Assembly (NCBI GenBank): GCA_001874265.1
Contig: MPDD01000001.1
Coordinates: forward strand, 62,001 to 126,000
DNA from: Bacteroidetes bacterium MedPE-SWsnd-G1
GTDB taxonomy: Bacteria > Bacteroidota > Bacteroidia > Flavobacteriales > Flavobacteriaceae
Direction: 5' to 3'
Length of the DNA: 64,000 nucleotides
Positions 1 to 9,432 of this stretch are shown here, piece after piece; position 1 is the stretch's first letter, and each line of letters begins with the position of its first letter. The notes under the pieces were generated by a model that did no database searches, had not been told where the DNA came from, and saw only the letters and a list, made by a program, of their open reading frames with translations. The translations under genes were made by a program, and so were the position numbers.

Positions 1-711
1 AGTGTTTCCCCCCACAATGCTATTCTCACCTATAACCGTATCTCCGCCTAAAATTGTAGCATTTGCGTAGATAATTACATTTTTTTCTACCGTTGGATGT
101 CGTTTTGTGTTTTGTAGACTCTTTTTCACTTGTAACGCACCTAACGTAACTCCTTGGTAAATTTTCACATTTTCTTCGATGATACAAGTTTCACCAATTA
201 CGATCCCAGTAGCATGATCAATAAAAAATGAATCTCCAATGGTGGCTCCAGGGTGAATATCTACTCCTGTAACTCCATGTGCATATTCACTCATTAATCT
301 TGGAATAAGAGGAACATTCATTTTGTACAATTCATGACTAAATCTATGAATAGCGATGGCGAAAAACCCCGGATAAGCAATATAAACTTCTTCAATAGAT
401 TTTGAAGCAGGATCAAACTCAAGAGATGCATTGGCATCTAAATTTAAGCGCTCTAGAAGCGAAGGTAATTTTTGAAGAAAACCATCCCATACATTTTCAC
501 ATGGTTTAGATTCGTCATAGCAAGCAAGTGAATATATTTCCGAAAATTCTGACTCAAGAACATCAATGTTTGTTTTTACGCACGAATTAGCGTCGAACAA
601 TGTGTGAAATAAATTATTCGTAAATTTTTCAGTCTTGTGTTTTATGCTAAAATCAAGTTGAGGTGTGGCTTGATTTGAGATAATTTTTTCAATAATAGAA
701 TCCTTAGTCAT
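1..711 (-). CDS. cysE: Serine O-acetyltransferase, partial (C-terminus beyond left edge)
   Basis: This enzyme acetylates serine with acetyl-CoA, the first step of cysteine synthesis in the cytosol. From the ATG at 711 there are 237 open codons with no stop before the window edge, so the C-terminal end is missing. The first 150 or so residues form a helical domain. From about residue 158 the sequence turns into left-handed beta-helix hexapeptide repeats, with [17 protein letters not shown] (residues 158-174) holding the Asp-His pair of the family, then GVTLGALQ. The N-terminal part is longer than in short bacterial CysE proteins, as is usual in Bacteroidota. The gene reads away from leuA's end and is separated from it by about 90 bases. 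The family assignment is firm; the gene symbol is by homology. Confidence 0.88.
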   Translation of the reverse strand, partial: MTKDSIIEKIISNQATPQLDFSIKHKTEKFTNNLFHTLFDANSCVKTNIDVLESEFSEIYSLACYDESKPCENVWDGFLQKLPSLLERLNLDANASLEFDPASKSIEEVYIAYPGFFAIAIHRFSHELYKMNVPLIPRLMSEYAHGVTGVDIHPGATIGDSFFIDHATGIVIGETCIIEENVKIYQGVTLGALQVKKSLQNTKRHPTVEKNVIIYANATILGGDTVIGENSIVGGNT

Positions 712-768
712 GCGGTTAATTTTGAGCTAAACTACAAAATGTAGTCGATAAAAAACCGAATCCTAACC

Positions 769-785
769 TTAATCTACTAGATTAA
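769..785. repeat. 17-bp perfect palindrome between leuA and cysE
   Basis: TTAATCTACTAGATTAA is a perfect inverted repeat around a central C in the 90-base gap between the leuA stop and the cysE start. It could be an operator for cysE or the remnant of a weak leuA terminator. No U-tract follows on the minus strand, so a factor-independent terminator is unlikely. The rest of the gap (712-801) holds a small ACTAC/GTAGT hairpin near 731-745 and no clear promoter. Confidence 0.35.
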
Positions 786-801
786 TAGACTTTTAACGAT
801 T

Positions 802-1962
802 CTATAACAAAACCTTGCTCATTTCCATCAATTGATGGATGCCGTTATCGTCAACCTCTTTGTTTTGATCGGCGTATTTCAAGAATTCTGGGTATAAAGC
901 ATCTAATTGGTCTTTTGTTAATTCGTAACCAACATTTTTCGCTCTATATGCCAAGGCTGCTCTTCCGCTTCTTGCAGTTAGAACAATCGATGATTCAGTA
1001 ACTCCTACATCAGCCGGATCCATGATTTCGTATGTCTCACGATTTTTAATTACACCATCTTGATGAATTCCAGAACTGTGAGCAAAAGCATTATCACCAA
1101 CAACGGCTTTGTTCGGTTGAACAATCATACCCATACTTTCTTGAACTAATTTACTTATTCCAAAAAGCATTTGAGTATTGATATTGGTGTCTAAGTTTAA
1201 ATATGGATGTTGCTTCATAATCATCACCACTTCTTCCAAAGCAGTGTTTCCAGCTCGTTCTCCAATTCCGTTAATGGTACATTCTATTTGACGAGCTCCA
1301 TTTTGCACTCCCGCAATGGCGTTTGCTGTAGCCAATCCTAAATCATTATGGCAATGACAAGATAGAATAACATTTTCAATACCTTTTACGTTTTCACGTA
1401 AGTATTTCATTTTTGCCCCGTATTCTTCAGGTAAACAATATCCAGTGGTATCAGGAATATTTAATACGGTGGCACCAGCTTTAATTACTGCTTCACATAC
1501 TCTCGCTAAATATTCATTATCCGTTCTTCCTGCGTCTTCTGCGTAAAACTCAACGTCTTCTACAAACGATTTTGCATAGGATACGGCATCAACAGCACGT
1601 TCAATAATTTTTTCTGGAGTGGTATTAAATTTAAATTTAATGTGCGATTCAGATGTTCCAATTCCCGTATGAATTCTTGGGAGTTTTGCATACTGTAATG
1701 CGTCTGCCGCAACTTTAATATCATTTTTATGAGCACGAGTTAATCCACAAACTGTTGCGTTTTTAACCAATTTCGAAATCTCTTCAACCGATTTGAAATC
1801 TCCAGGACTTGATACCGGAAAGCCAGCTTCAATAATATCAACGCCTAGTAGATCAAGTTGTTCTGCAATAATTAATTTTTGTCCTGTATTTAACTTGCAT
1901 CCTGGTACTTGTTCTCCATCTCTTAGAGTGGTGTCAAAAATTTGAACTTGATTTGTGCTCAT
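802..1962 (-). CDS. leuA: 2-isopropylmalate synthase, short form
   Basis: The enzyme condenses acetyl-CoA with 2-oxoisovalerate, the committed step to leucine. It belongs to the HMGL-like TIM-barrel family. The signature [10 protein letters not shown] is at residues 9-18, the metal-binding CHCHNDLG lies near residue 205, and GIGERAGN follows near residue 232. At 386 residues it ends soon after the catalytic and linker parts, so it lacks the C-terminal LeuA regulatory domain (about 130 residues) that binds leucine in full-length enzymes. Homocitrate or citramalate synthase are alternatives for this fold, but the neighbouring ilv operon favours leucine synthesis. leuB, leuC and leuD are not in the window. 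Confidence 0.82.
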   Translation of the reverse strand: MSTNQVQIFDTTLRDGEQVPGCKLNTGQKLIIAEQLDLLGVDIIEAGFPVSSPGDFKSVEEISKLVKNATVCGLTRAHKNDIKVAADALQYAKLPRIHTGIGTSESHIKFKFNTTPEKIIERAVDAVSYAKSFVEDVEFYAEDAGRTDNEYLARVCEAVIKAGATVLNIPDTTGYCLPEEYGAKMKYLRENVKGIENVILSCHCHNDLGLATANAIAGVQNGARQIECTINGIGERAGNTALEEVVMIMKQHPYLNLDTNINTQMLFGISKLVQESMGMIVQPNKAVVGDNAFAHSSGIHQDGVIKNRETYEIMDPADVGVTESSIVLTARSGRAALAYRAKNVGYELTKDQLDALYPEFLKYADQNKEVDDNGIHQLMEMSKVLL

Positions 1963-1994
1963 TATTTAAATATTTTTTATCACTTTTGAATATT

Positions 1995-2002
1995 CAAAAA
2001 TA
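1995..2002 (-). promoter_or_regulatory. Candidate -7 element for leuA
   Basis: On the minus strand this reads TATTTTTG, an exact match to the Bacteroidota -7 consensus TAnnTTTG, 32 bases before the leuA start codon. No TTG is seen at the proper distance upstream, so the call rests on one element. The rest of the divergent gap (1963-2113) shows no other clear signal. Confidence 0.35.
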
Positions 2003-2113
2003 AGTAGGTGCATAAAAAAGCCATACTTCATAATTGATTCTATTACTACATTCAATTAATTCGTGGTAATGTTAAAACCTTAAAAATCAGATTAATAATA
2101 CGATTTATTTACA

Positions 2114-3661
2114 ATGGCTACTGAAAAAAAAGATGCATTATTTACATTGATAAAGTCTTTGTCAAAATCTGAGAAAAGGCAATTCAAATTGTATGCTGGT
2201 AGACTAGGAGGTAATAGTGAAGCAAATTTTATTGCGCTTTTTAATGTTATGGATAAACAGCAACGTTATGATGAACGCGGTATTTTGCAAAACACCAATA
2301 TTAAAAAACAGCAATTATCAAATTCTAAAGCGCATTTATATAAGCAGTTATTGATAAGTTTGAGGTTAAGTCCTTTGCATCAAAATGTGCGAAGTTTAAT
2401 TCGTGAACAAATTGAATTTGCAACAATTTTATATAACAAAGGCTTGTATAAGCATAGTTTGAAGTTGTTGGATAAAGCAAAAAATTCTGCTATTGAAAAC
2501 GAAGAAGATAATTTGGCGTATGAAATTGTTGAATTAGAAAAAGTCATTGAATCTCAATATATAACAAGAAGTTTAAGTAATAGGGCAGATACGCTTTCGA
2601 TTCAGGCTAAGGAGTTGAGCATGAGAAATGTGATGACCAGTAAGTTGTCTAATTTATCCTTGCAGTTGTATAGTTGGTTACTTAGAAATGGGTATGCAAA
2701 AAGTATTGACGATATTGAGCAGGTTACACATTATTTTAATTCACATCTCCCAGCATATAAAATTTCCGAATTAGGTTTTAAGGAAAAACTATTTTTATAT
2801 AAAGCTTATTTGTGGTATAGTTTAATAACACAAGATTTTGTAGCGAGTTATAGATATTCTCAAAAGTGGATCGATATTTTTACCGACAAACCATCGATGA
2901 AAAATGTGAACCCGGTATTTTATTTGAAGGGATATAACTACTTGTTAGAATCACTATTCATGATAAAACACCATAAGAAATTTAGAGTTGTTTTAGATGG
3001 TTTAAGGTCTGAAATGGAATTGAAGAGTGTTATGTCTAATGAGAATACACTTGCATTGGCCACAGTTTACTACTATCAAAATAAATTGAATTTGTACTTT
3101 TTAGAGGCAGATTTTGAAGATGGTGTAAAGTATGTGCCAACTGTTTTAGACAATATAGAAGCGTATAAAAAGAAAATTGATGCACATCATATTATGGTTT
3201 TTTATTACAAAATTGCCTGTATGTATTTTGGGGTATCCGATTATAAAAACAGCATCATATATTTAGAAAAGATTATATCGAATAAGGAGTTGTCCATGCG
3301 CGAAGATTTACTTTGTTTTTCGAGAGTTTTAAATCTTGTAGCGCACTATGAAGCAGGATTGGATGAGAATATAGATGTGTTAATTAAATCTACTTTCAGA
3401 TTCTTGATCAAGATGAATGATTTACATTTAGTTCAGCGAAAAATGATAGACTTCTTAAAAAGCTTATCAGACTTGTATCCAAGTGAATTAAAATCAGCCT
3501 TTAAAAAATTGCGTGACGAATTAAAGGAATATGAAAACCACCCATATGAGAAACGTTCATTCTTGTATTTAGATATTATTTCATGGTTAGAAAGTAATAT
3601 CGAAGGCGTGCCAATTCAAACCATAATTTCAAGAAAAAATTCGAAACTATTGCCTAATTAA
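2114..3661 (+). CDS. Uncharacterised helical-repeat protein
   Basis: I do not recognise a named family. The 515-residue protein has no signal peptide and no membrane segment, and appears almost entirely alpha-helical. It has a charged start (KSLSKSEKRQFK) and repeated aromatic- and leucine-rich helices such as LYNKGLYKHSLKLLDKAKN and VFYYKIACMYFGVSDYKNSIIYLEKI, which resemble TPR-like solenoid units. It is divergent from leuA and directly upstream of the ilv leader, whose promoter appears to overlap its 3' end. A scaffolding or regulatory role is possible, but nothing in the sequence shows it. Confidence 0.7.
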   Translation: MATEKKDALFTLIKSLSKSEKRQFKLYAGRLGGNSEANFIALFNVMDKQQRYDERGILQNTNIKKQQLSNSKAHLYKQLLISLRLSPLHQNVRSLIREQIEFATILYNKGLYKHSLKLLDKAKNSAIENEEDNLAYEIVELEKVIESQYITRSLSNRADTLSIQAKELSMRNVMTSKLSNLSLQLYSWLLRNGYAKSIDDIEQVTHYFNSHLPAYKISELGFKEKLFLYKAYLWYSLITQDFVASYRYSQKWIDIFTDKPSMKNVNPVFYLKGYNYLLESLFMIKHHKKFRVVLDGLRSEMELKSVMSNENTLALATVYYYQNKLNLYFLEADFEDGVKYVPTVLDNIEAYKKKIDAHHIMVFYYKIACMYFGVSDYKNSIIYLEKIISNKELSMREDLLCFSRVLNLVAHYEAGLDENIDVLIKSTFRFLIKMNDLHLVQRKMIDFLKSLSDLYPSELKSAFKKLRDELKEYENHPYEKRSFLYLDIISWLESNIEGVPIQTIISRKNSKLLPN

Positions 3662-3680
3662 TAATTTAGTTTTAGTATTG
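3650..3680 (+). promoter_or_regulatory. Candidate promoter of the ilv operon
   Basis: TTG at 3650-3652 is followed after 20 bases by TAGTATTG at 3673-3680, one mismatch from TAnnTTTG. The -33 part lies within the last codons of the upstream gene. Initiation would fall only a few bases before the leader peptide's ATG at 3690. The 12-mer TTTAGTATTGTA recurs at 3921-3932 and might be a second start site after the attenuator, though no TTG precedes it at the right distance. Confidence 0.45.
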
Positions 3681-3689
3681 TACACTCAA

Positions 3690-3752
3690 ATGAAGAACAG
3701 CATTTTAAATAGTATTTCAATTCTTGTCATTGTCGTGATTATTATCACTTGA
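3690..3752 (+). CDS. ilv operon leader peptide (20 aa)
   Basis: ATG to TGA encodes MKNSILNSISILVIVVIIIT. Twelve of 20 residues are Ile, Leu or Val, with nine in a row at positions 11-19, followed by Thr. This is the composition expected of an attenuation leader sensing charged branched-chain tRNAs, as in the enterobacterial ilvGMEDA leader, and it lies 253 bases upstream of ilvD. The stop codon is 5 bases before the left arm of the predicted antiterminator, so a ribosome that finishes translation would mask it. Translation has not been shown; the composition and position make chance unlikely. Confidence 0.8.
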   Translation: MKNSILNSISILVIVVIIIT

Positions 3753-3757
3753 CGATT

Positions 3758-3800
3758 AAGGGATTGCTATAATATTTTGTGAAAATATATAACCTCCCTT
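3758..3800 (+). promoter_or_regulatory. Predicted antiterminator of the ilv attenuator
   Basis: AAGGGA at 3758-3763 is complementary to TCCCTT at 3795-3800, which is also part of the left arm of the terminator. Between them lies a 7-bp hairpin, ATATTTT (3772-3778) and AAAATAT (3782-3788) with loop GTG, which would bring the two arms together. Pairing 3758-3763 with 3795-3800 excludes the terminator. A ribosome stalled on the Ile/Val codons (3720-3746) leaves the left arm free; one at the stop codon would cover it. Confidence 0.6.
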
Positions 3801-3819
3801 GAAAAAGGGAGGTTTTTTT
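3791..3819 (+). terminator. Intrinsic terminator in the ilv leader (attenuator)
   Basis: AACCTCCCTT (3791-3800) and AAGGGAGGTT (3805-3814) form a perfect 10-bp stem with a GAAA tetraloop, followed by a T tract. It lies between the leader peptide and ilvD, so it would cut off the operon when branched-chain amino acids are abundant. Confidence 0.85.
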
Positions 3820-4005
3820 ATGAATAAACTAAAAGTATTTTTATTAAAATACCGTGATTGGTGTAAAATAAAATAACATAAAAAACTAACAATCAGAACA
3901 TTAAACAGTACTACTGTGTTTTTAGTATTGTAAATATGAAATTGAATAATCACAAATTAATAGGATAGAAAGTAATTTTGAATAATTAAATAGGAATAAA
4001 CCTTT
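3820..4005 (+). other. Rest of the ilv 5' leader
   Basis: This AT-rich stretch between the attenuator and ilvD holds no gene that I can support. A weak hairpin GTATTTT/AAAATAC lies at 3835-3852. The motif TTTAGTATTGTA at 3921-3932 repeats the upstream -7 region and may be an internal promoter. Confidence 0.4.
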
Positions 4006-5691
4006 ATGGAATTAAATAAGCATAGTAAAAGATTAACGCAAGATGAGTCGCAACCGGCATCACAAGCAATGCTATATGCAGTTGGTCTTACTGATGAGGA
4101 TATGAATAAAGCCCAAGTTGGAATTGCAAGTACTGGGTACGATGGTAATCCATGTAATATGCACTTAAACAATTTGGCAGCTGAAGTAAAAACAGAATGT
4201 AATATTGCAGGTCAAGTCGGATTAATTTTTAATACAATTGGTGTAAGTGATGGAATTTCTATGGGTACTTCAGGAATGAATTATTCTTTGGCTTCTAGAG
4301 ATATTATTGCCGATTCTATTGAAACAGTAATGAATGCTCAAAGTTATGATGCGTTGGTTTCAGTAGTTGGATGTGATAAAAATATGCCAGGTGCAGTTAT
4401 AGCAATGTTGCGTTTAAATCGTCCGTCAATTATGATGTACGGAGGAACTATTGCATCAGGAAAATATAAAGGAAGAAAATTGAATATCGTTTCTGCTTTT
4501 GAGGCCTTAGGTCAAAAAGTAGCAGGAGAGATTGATGAGGATGAATATAGAGAAATTATAAAAAGAGCCATTCCAGGTGCAGGAGCTTGTGGTGGTATGT
4601 ATACGGCAAACACAATGGCATCTGCTATCGAAGCAATGGGATTTGCTTTGCCATATAACTCTTCAATTCCTGCAGAGAATCCAAATAAGTTATCTGAAAG
4701 CGAAAGAACGGCGAGAGCAGTTAAGAACTTATTAGAACTGGATTTGAAACCGTTAGATATTATTTCTAAAAAATCTATAGAGAATGCCATTGCAATAGTA
4801 AACGCTTTAGGTGGGTCTACCAATGCGGTATTACACTTTTTAGCAATTGCACATGCAGCAGATATTGAATTTACTTTAGAAGACTTTCAAAGAGTGAGTG
4901 ATAGAACACCATTAATTGCAGATTTGAAACCATCAGGTAAATATTTAATGGAAGACGTACATGGTGTTGGAGGAACTCCAGCTGTGATGAAATATTTATT
5001 AGATAATGGCTATTTACATGGCGAATGTTTAACAGTTACGGGGAAAACCTTAGCAGAAAATTTAGCAAATGTTGAGCCACTTTCATTTGAAGAGGATGAT
5101 CAAGATGTAATTTATACAAAAGAAAATGCGTTAAAATCATCTGGTAATCTTCAGATATTATATGGAAACTTGGCCACTGAAGGTGCTGTTGCAAAGATTA
5201 GTGGGAACGAAGGTTTGTTGTTTGAAGGAAAAGCAGTTGTGTATGATGGGGAGCAAGCGGCAAATACGGGAATTTCAAACGGAGAAGTACAAAGAGGAGA
5301 TGTTGTTGTGATCCGTTATGTTGGTCCAAAAGGAGGACCAGGTATGCCAGAAATGTTGAAGCCAACTTCATTAATTATGGGAGCAGGTTTAGGAAAATCA
5401 GTTGCCTTAATTACGGATGGTCGTTTTTCAGGTGGAACTCATGGATTTGTAGTAGGTCATATTACTCCAGAAGCACAATCCGGCGGAACAATAGGATTAT
5501 TAAAAACAGGAGACAATATTAGAATTAGTGCAGAAGATAACTCAATAAATGTACTGCTTTCTGATGAAGAATTAGCGGAAAGAAAAGCAAGTTGGGTTGC
5601 ACCAGAATTGAAGCACAAAAAAGGAATATTATACAAATATGCGAATACAGTTGCTTCGGCTTCTGAAGGATGTGTAACAGATAAGTTTTAG
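4006..5691 (+). CDS. ilvD: Dihydroxy-acid dehydratase
   Basis: This Fe-S and Mg2+ dependent enzyme dehydrates 2,3-dihydroxy acids to the 2-oxo acid precursors of valine and isoleucine. The 561-residue length matches the IlvD/Edd family. Cluster-ligand cysteines are visible in GNPCNMH (near residue 49), VGCDKNMPG (near 124) and [13 protein letters not shown] (near 196), and the conserved [11 protein letters not shown] lies near residue 474. It is the first structural gene after the attenuator, and its stop is three bases before ilvB, indicating one transcript. Confidence 0.96.
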   Translation: MELNKHSKRLTQDESQPASQAMLYAVGLTDEDMNKAQVGIASTGYDGNPCNMHLNNLAAEVKTECNIAGQVGLIFNTIGVSDGISMGTSGMNYSLASRDIIADSIETVMNAQSYDALVSVVGCDKNMPGAVIAMLRLNRPSIMMYGGTIASGKYKGRKLNIVSAFEALGQKVAGEIDEDEYREIIKRAIPGAGACGGMYTANTMASAIEAMGFALPYNSSIPAENPNKLSESERTARAVKNLLELDLKPLDIISKKSIENAIAIVNALGGSTNAVLHFLAIAHAADIEFTLEDFQRVSDRTPLIADLKPSGKYLMEDVHGVGGTPAVMKYLLDNGYLHGECLTVTGKTLAENLANVEPLSFEEDDQDVIYTKENALKSSGNLQILYGNLATEGAVAKISGNEGLLFEGKAVVYDGEQAANTGISNGEVQRGDVVVIRYVGPKGGPGMPEMLKPTSLIMGAGLGKSVALITDGRFSGGTHGFVVGHITPEAQSGGTIGLLKTGDNIRISAEDNSINVLLSDEELAERKASWVAPELKHKKGILYKYANTVASASEGCVTDKF

Positions 5692-5694
5692 ACT

Positions 5695-7389
5695 ATGAGT
5701 ACTGAAAGAATAACAGGAGCAGAGGCCGTTATCAAGTGTCTTTTAGAAGAAGGGGCTGATTTAATATATGGATATCCAGGAGGAGCCATTATGCCTATTT
5801 ACGATGAATTGTATAAGTATCAAGATAAGTTGCAACATGTATTAACTCGTCATGAGCAAGGTGCTACGCACTCTGCACAAGGTTTTGCACGTGCAACTGG
5901 CAAAGTTGGAGTAGCTATGGCGACTTCAGGTCCAGGAGCAACGAACTTAATTACTGGTATTGCGGATGCGCAGATAGATTCTACACCAATGGTGTGTATC
6001 ACAGGGCAAGTGGCAAGACATTTATTGGGGTCTGATGCATTTCAAGAAACTGATATTGTTGGAATTTCAACGCCAGTGACAAAATGGAACTATCAGATAA
6101 CTTCTGCGGATGAAATTCCTGAGGTTATGGCAAAGGCGTTTTATATTGCTAGATCTGGTCGTCCGGGTCCAGTTTTAATTGATATCACAAAAAATGCACA
6201 AATGGAAGAATTGGATTTTTCGTATGAAAAATGCAAAGGTGTTCGTAGTTATAAACCAGTTCCAAAAATTGAACCAGCAAAAGTTCAGGCAGCGGCCGAT
6301 GTAATTAATGCGGCTAAAAAGCCAATGATCGTTTTCGGGCAAGGAATTATTTTAGGTGAGGCTGAAGCAGAATTAAAAGCATTTATAGAAAAGGCAGATA
6401 TTCCATCAGCTTGGACAATTATGGGCTTATCTGCACTAGAAACGAAACACCCTTTAAATGTTGGGATGGTTGGTATGCATGGAAATTATGGACCAAACTT
6501 ACTTACAAATGAATGCGATGTGTTAATAGCTCTAGGAATGCGTTTTGATGACCGTGTTACGGGTAATTTAGCAACGTATGCAAAACAAGCAAAAGTGGTG
6601 CATTTTGAAATTGATCCGGCAGAGATTGACAAAAACGTAAAAACGGACGTTGCTGTTTTAGGAAATGTAAAAGATACCCTAGCGCAAATTCTTCCATTAA
6701 TCAATAAAAATGATCATGCTGTTTGGAGAGAAGAATTTAAAAAGAAAGATGCCATTGAGTTTGATAAAGTAATCAAAGAAGACTTACATCCTACAAAAGA
6801 GGGGATGACTATGGCAGAAGTGTTAGAGCAAATTAACGTAGCTTCTAATGATGATGCGGTAATCGTTTCAGATGTAGGGCAGCATCAAATGTTTGCGTGT
6901 AGATATGCAAAATTTAGTCAAACAAAAAGTAATATAACTTCAGGTGGATTAGGAACAATGGGCTTCGCATTACCAGCAGCGATTGGTGCTAAAATGGGTG
7001 TGCCAAATAGGGAGGTAGTTGCAATTATTGGTGATGGTGGCTATCAAATGACCATCCAAGAATTAGGAACCATTTTTCAAACAAAAGTCCCCGTAAAAAT
7101 TGTTGTATTAAACAACGAATTTTTAGGAATGGTACGTCAATGGCAACAGTTGTTTTTTGATAAGCGTTATGCGTCTACCGAAATGATAAACCCAGACTTT
7201 ATCACCATTGCGAAAGGATATCACATTCCAGCAAATAGAGTGACAAAAAGAGAAGATTTAGCAGGAGCAGTTCAAGAAATGATGGATTCTAAAGAGGCCT
7301 ATTTCTTAGAAGTATGTATAGAAAAAGAAAATAATGTATTTCCGATGATTCCAACAGGAGCTTCGGTATCAGATATGAGATTAAGTTAA
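5695..7389 (+). CDS. ilvB: Acetolactate synthase, catalytic (large) subunit
   Basis: This ThDP- and FAD-dependent enzyme makes acetolactate or acetohydroxybutyrate from pyruvate, the first common step of the pathway. The 564 residues hold the N-terminal pyrimidine-binding domain (YGYPGGAIMPIYDEL, with the catalytic Glu in TRHEQGATH), a central domain and the C-terminal ThDP motif running from GDGGYQMT to NNEFLGMVRQWQ. It lies between ilvD and its regulatory subunit ilvN, with gaps of 3 and 5 bases. Confidence 0.96.
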   Translation: MSTERITGAEAVIKCLLEEGADLIYGYPGGAIMPIYDELYKYQDKLQHVLTRHEQGATHSAQGFARATGKVGVAMATSGPGATNLITGIADAQIDSTPMVCITGQVARHLLGSDAFQETDIVGISTPVTKWNYQITSADEIPEVMAKAFYIARSGRPGPVLIDITKNAQMEELDFSYEKCKGVRSYKPVPKIEPAKVQAAADVINAAKKPMIVFGQGIILGEAEAELKAFIEKADIPSAWTIMGLSALETKHPLNVGMVGMHGNYGPNLLTNECDVLIALGMRFDDRVTGNLATYAKQAKVVHFEIDPAEIDKNVKTDVAVLGNVKDTLAQILPLINKNDHAVWREEFKKKDAIEFDKVIKEDLHPTKEGMTMAEVLEQINVASNDDAVIVSDVGQHQMFACRYAKFSQTKSNITSGGLGTMGFALPAAIGAKMGVPNREVVAIIGDGGYQMTIQELGTIFQTKVPVKIVVLNNEFLGMVRQWQQLFFDKRYASTEMINPDFITIAKGYHIPANRVTKREDLAGAVQEMMDSKEAYFLEVCIEKENNVFPMIPTGASVSDMRLS

Positions 7390-7394
7390 TAATT

Positions 7395-7910
7395 ATGGAA
7401 GAAAGAAAATTTACCATATCCGTATATTCTGAAAATCATTTAGGGTTGTTAAACCGTATTTCAGGAATATTTTTAAAACGTCACATCAATATTGAAAGTT
7501 TGACGGTTTCAGAATCTGAAATCGAAGATGTGTCTCGATTTATTATTGTAGTTCGCACTTCAGAAGAGTATGTAAAGAAAATTGTAGGGCAGATTGAGAA
7601 GCAAGTAGAGGTCATTAAAGCATATTTTCATACCAATGATGAAACTATTTATCGTGAGTCTGCTTTGTTTAAAATAGCATCGGATTTACTTTTTGATGAA
7701 CGTCAGATTCAAAATATTATCAAAGAGAGCAATGCAGAAATTGTAACTGTAGCGCGCGACTTTTTTGTATTGTCTAAATCGGGTCGTAGGTCAGAAATTC
7801 AAGGTTTATATGATAAATTAAAACCTTTTGGAATTATGCAATTTGTGCGTTCCGGAAGAATATCTGTTTCAAAAGAAGCAATGAATATCTCAGAATTATT
7901 AAAATATTAA
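7395..7910 (+). CDS. ilvN: Acetolactate synthase, regulatory (small) subunit
   Basis: The small subunit activates IlvB and confers feedback control by valine. The N-terminal ACT domain is clear (FTISVYSENHLGLLNRISGI, then RHINIESLTVSESE), followed by a second alpha/beta domain to residue 171. Length and position, 5 bases after ilvB, fit the family. Confidence 0.93.
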   Translation: MEERKFTISVYSENHLGLLNRISGIFLKRHINIESLTVSESEIEDVSRFIIVVRTSEEYVKKIVGQIEKQVEVIKAYFHTNDETIYRESALFKIASDLLFDERQIQNIIKESNAEIVTVARDFFVLSKSGRRSEIQGLYDKLKPFGIMQFVRSGRISVSKEAMNISELLKY

Positions 7911-7940
7911 ATAAAAAATAGAATTTAAATTAGATAAAAA

Positions 7941-9419
7941 ATGGCAAATTATTTTAACACCCTTTCTTTAAGAGAGCAATTGGCACAATTGGGTGTATGT
8001 GAGTTTATGGACACTTCTGAATTTTCAGAAGGTGTTAAGGCTTTAGAAGGGAAAAAAATAGTAATTGTAGGATGTGGAGCACAAGGCTTGAATCAAGGAT
8101 TGAATTTACGTGATTCTGGATTGGATGTTTCTTATGCATTGCGAGAAGGAGCGATTAAAGATAAGCGTCAATCGTTTTTGAATGCTTCTGAAAATGGGTT
8201 TACTGTCGGTACGTACGAAGAGTTAATTCCATCTGCAGATTTCGTTTCTAACTTAACTCCAGACAAGCAACATACTGCTGTGGTTTCTGCAGTGATGCCA
8301 TTGATGAAAGAAGGAGCGACATTGTCATATTCTCACGGATTTAATATCGTTGAAGAAGGAATGCAAGTTCGTAAAGATTTAACGGTAGTAATGATTGCAC
8401 CTAAATGTCCTGGTTCTGAAGTTAGAGAAGAGTATAAAAGAGGATTTGGAGTGCCAACATTAATTGCTGTGCATCCAGAAAATGATCCAGAAGGAAAAGG
8501 GTTTGATCAAGCAAAGGCATATGCTGCTGGTACAGGTGGTCATAGAGCAGGAGTTTTACATTCATCTTTCGTTGCTGAGGTAAAATCTGATTTAATGGGT
8601 GAGCAAACAATTCTTTGTGGATTATTACAAACAGGTTCTATTTTATGTTTTGACAAAATGGTTGAAAAAGGAATTGATGCAGGATATGCTTCAAAATTGA
8701 TTCAGTACGGTTGGGAAACAATCACTGAAGCAATGAAGTATGGTGGAATTACAAACATGATGGATCGGTTATCTAATCCAGCTAAAATTAAAGCATTTGA
8801 ATTGTCTGAAGAATTAAAAGATATCATGCGTCCTTTATTCCAAAAACATATGGATGATATCATGAGCGGTCATTTCTCTAAAACGATGATGGAAGACTGG
8901 GCTAACGATGATAAAAACTTATTGACTTGGAGAGCAGCGACTGGTGAAACGAATTTTGAAAAAACACCAGCTGCTGATTTTGAGATTTCTGAACAAGAAT
9001 ATTTCGATCATGGAGTATTAATGGTTGCAATGGTAAAATCTGGTGTAGAATTAGCTTTTGAAGCAATGACCGATGCTGGTATTATCGCAGAATCTGCTTA
9101 CTACGAATCATTACACGAAACACCGCTTATAGCAAACACAATTGCACGTAAGAAATTGTTCGAAATGAACAGAGTTATTTCAGATACAGCAGAGTACGGA
9201 TGTTATTTATTTGATCATGCATGTAAGCCTTTATTAGAAGACTTTATGAAGACTGTAGATACTGATATTATCGGTACTGCATTTGGTGCTGGGCAAGGAA
9301 ATGGTGTTGATAACAAAACATTGATTGATGTGAACGAAGCAATTGAATCTCATGGAGTAGAGGATGTTGGTTATGAATTACGTTTGTCTATGACAGATAT
9401 GAAGAAAATCGTTTCATAA
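7941..9419 (+). CDS. ilvC: Ketol-acid reductoisomerase, class II
   Basis: The enzyme isomerises and reduces acetolactate with NADPH and Mg2+. At 492 residues it is the long class II form with a duplicated knotted C-terminal domain, like the E. coli enzyme. The Rossmann motif [18 protein letters not shown] is followed by [14 protein letters not shown], whose Arg and Lys residues suit [22 protein letters not shown] carries the conserved linker. It follows ilvN after 30 bases in the same operon. Confidence 0.95.
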   Translation: MANYFNTLSLREQLAQLGVCEFMDTSEFSEGVKALEGKKIVIVGCGAQGLNQGLNLRDSGLDVSYALREGAIKDKRQSFLNASENGFTVGTYEELIPSADFVSNLTPDKQHTAVVSAVMPLMKEGATLSYSHGFNIVEEGMQVRKDLTVVMIAPKCPGSEVREEYKRGFGVPTLIAVHPENDPEGKGFDQAKAYAAGTGGHRAGVLHSSFVAEVKSDLMGEQTILCGLLQTGSILCFDKMVEKGIDAGYASKLIQYGWETITEAMKYGGITNMMDRLSNPAKIKAFELSEELKDIMRPLFQKHMDDIMSGHFSKTMMEDWANDDKNLLTWRAATGETNFEKTPAADFEISEQEYFDHGVLMVAMVKSGVELAFEAMTDAGIIAESAYYESLHETPLIANTIARKKLFEMNRVISDTAEYGCYLFDHACKPLLEDFMKTVDTDIIGTAFGAGQGNGVDNKTLIDVNEAIESHGVEDVGYELRLSMTDMKKIVS

Positions 9420-9432
9420 ATGAAAAAAAACT

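Noticed and set aside
1966-2013. A 15-codon frame upstream of leuA (MHLLIFEYSKVIKNI) that could be a leucine leader peptide.
   Set aside because: It has only two adjacent Leu codons, contains the candidate -7 element of leuA within it, and no terminator hairpin follows.
3756-3953. Minus-strand frame across the ilv leader.
   Set aside because: It covers the terminator and antiterminator in reverse, has no recognisable protein features, and the plus-strand regulatory reading explains the sequence.
4512-4823. Long antisense reading frame within ilvD; similar frames oppose ilvB, ftsI, ftsA, ftsZ, ccoG and ccoNO.
   Set aside because: They lie wholly opposite strongly conserved genes, have no promoter and show only the composition of a reversed coding strand.
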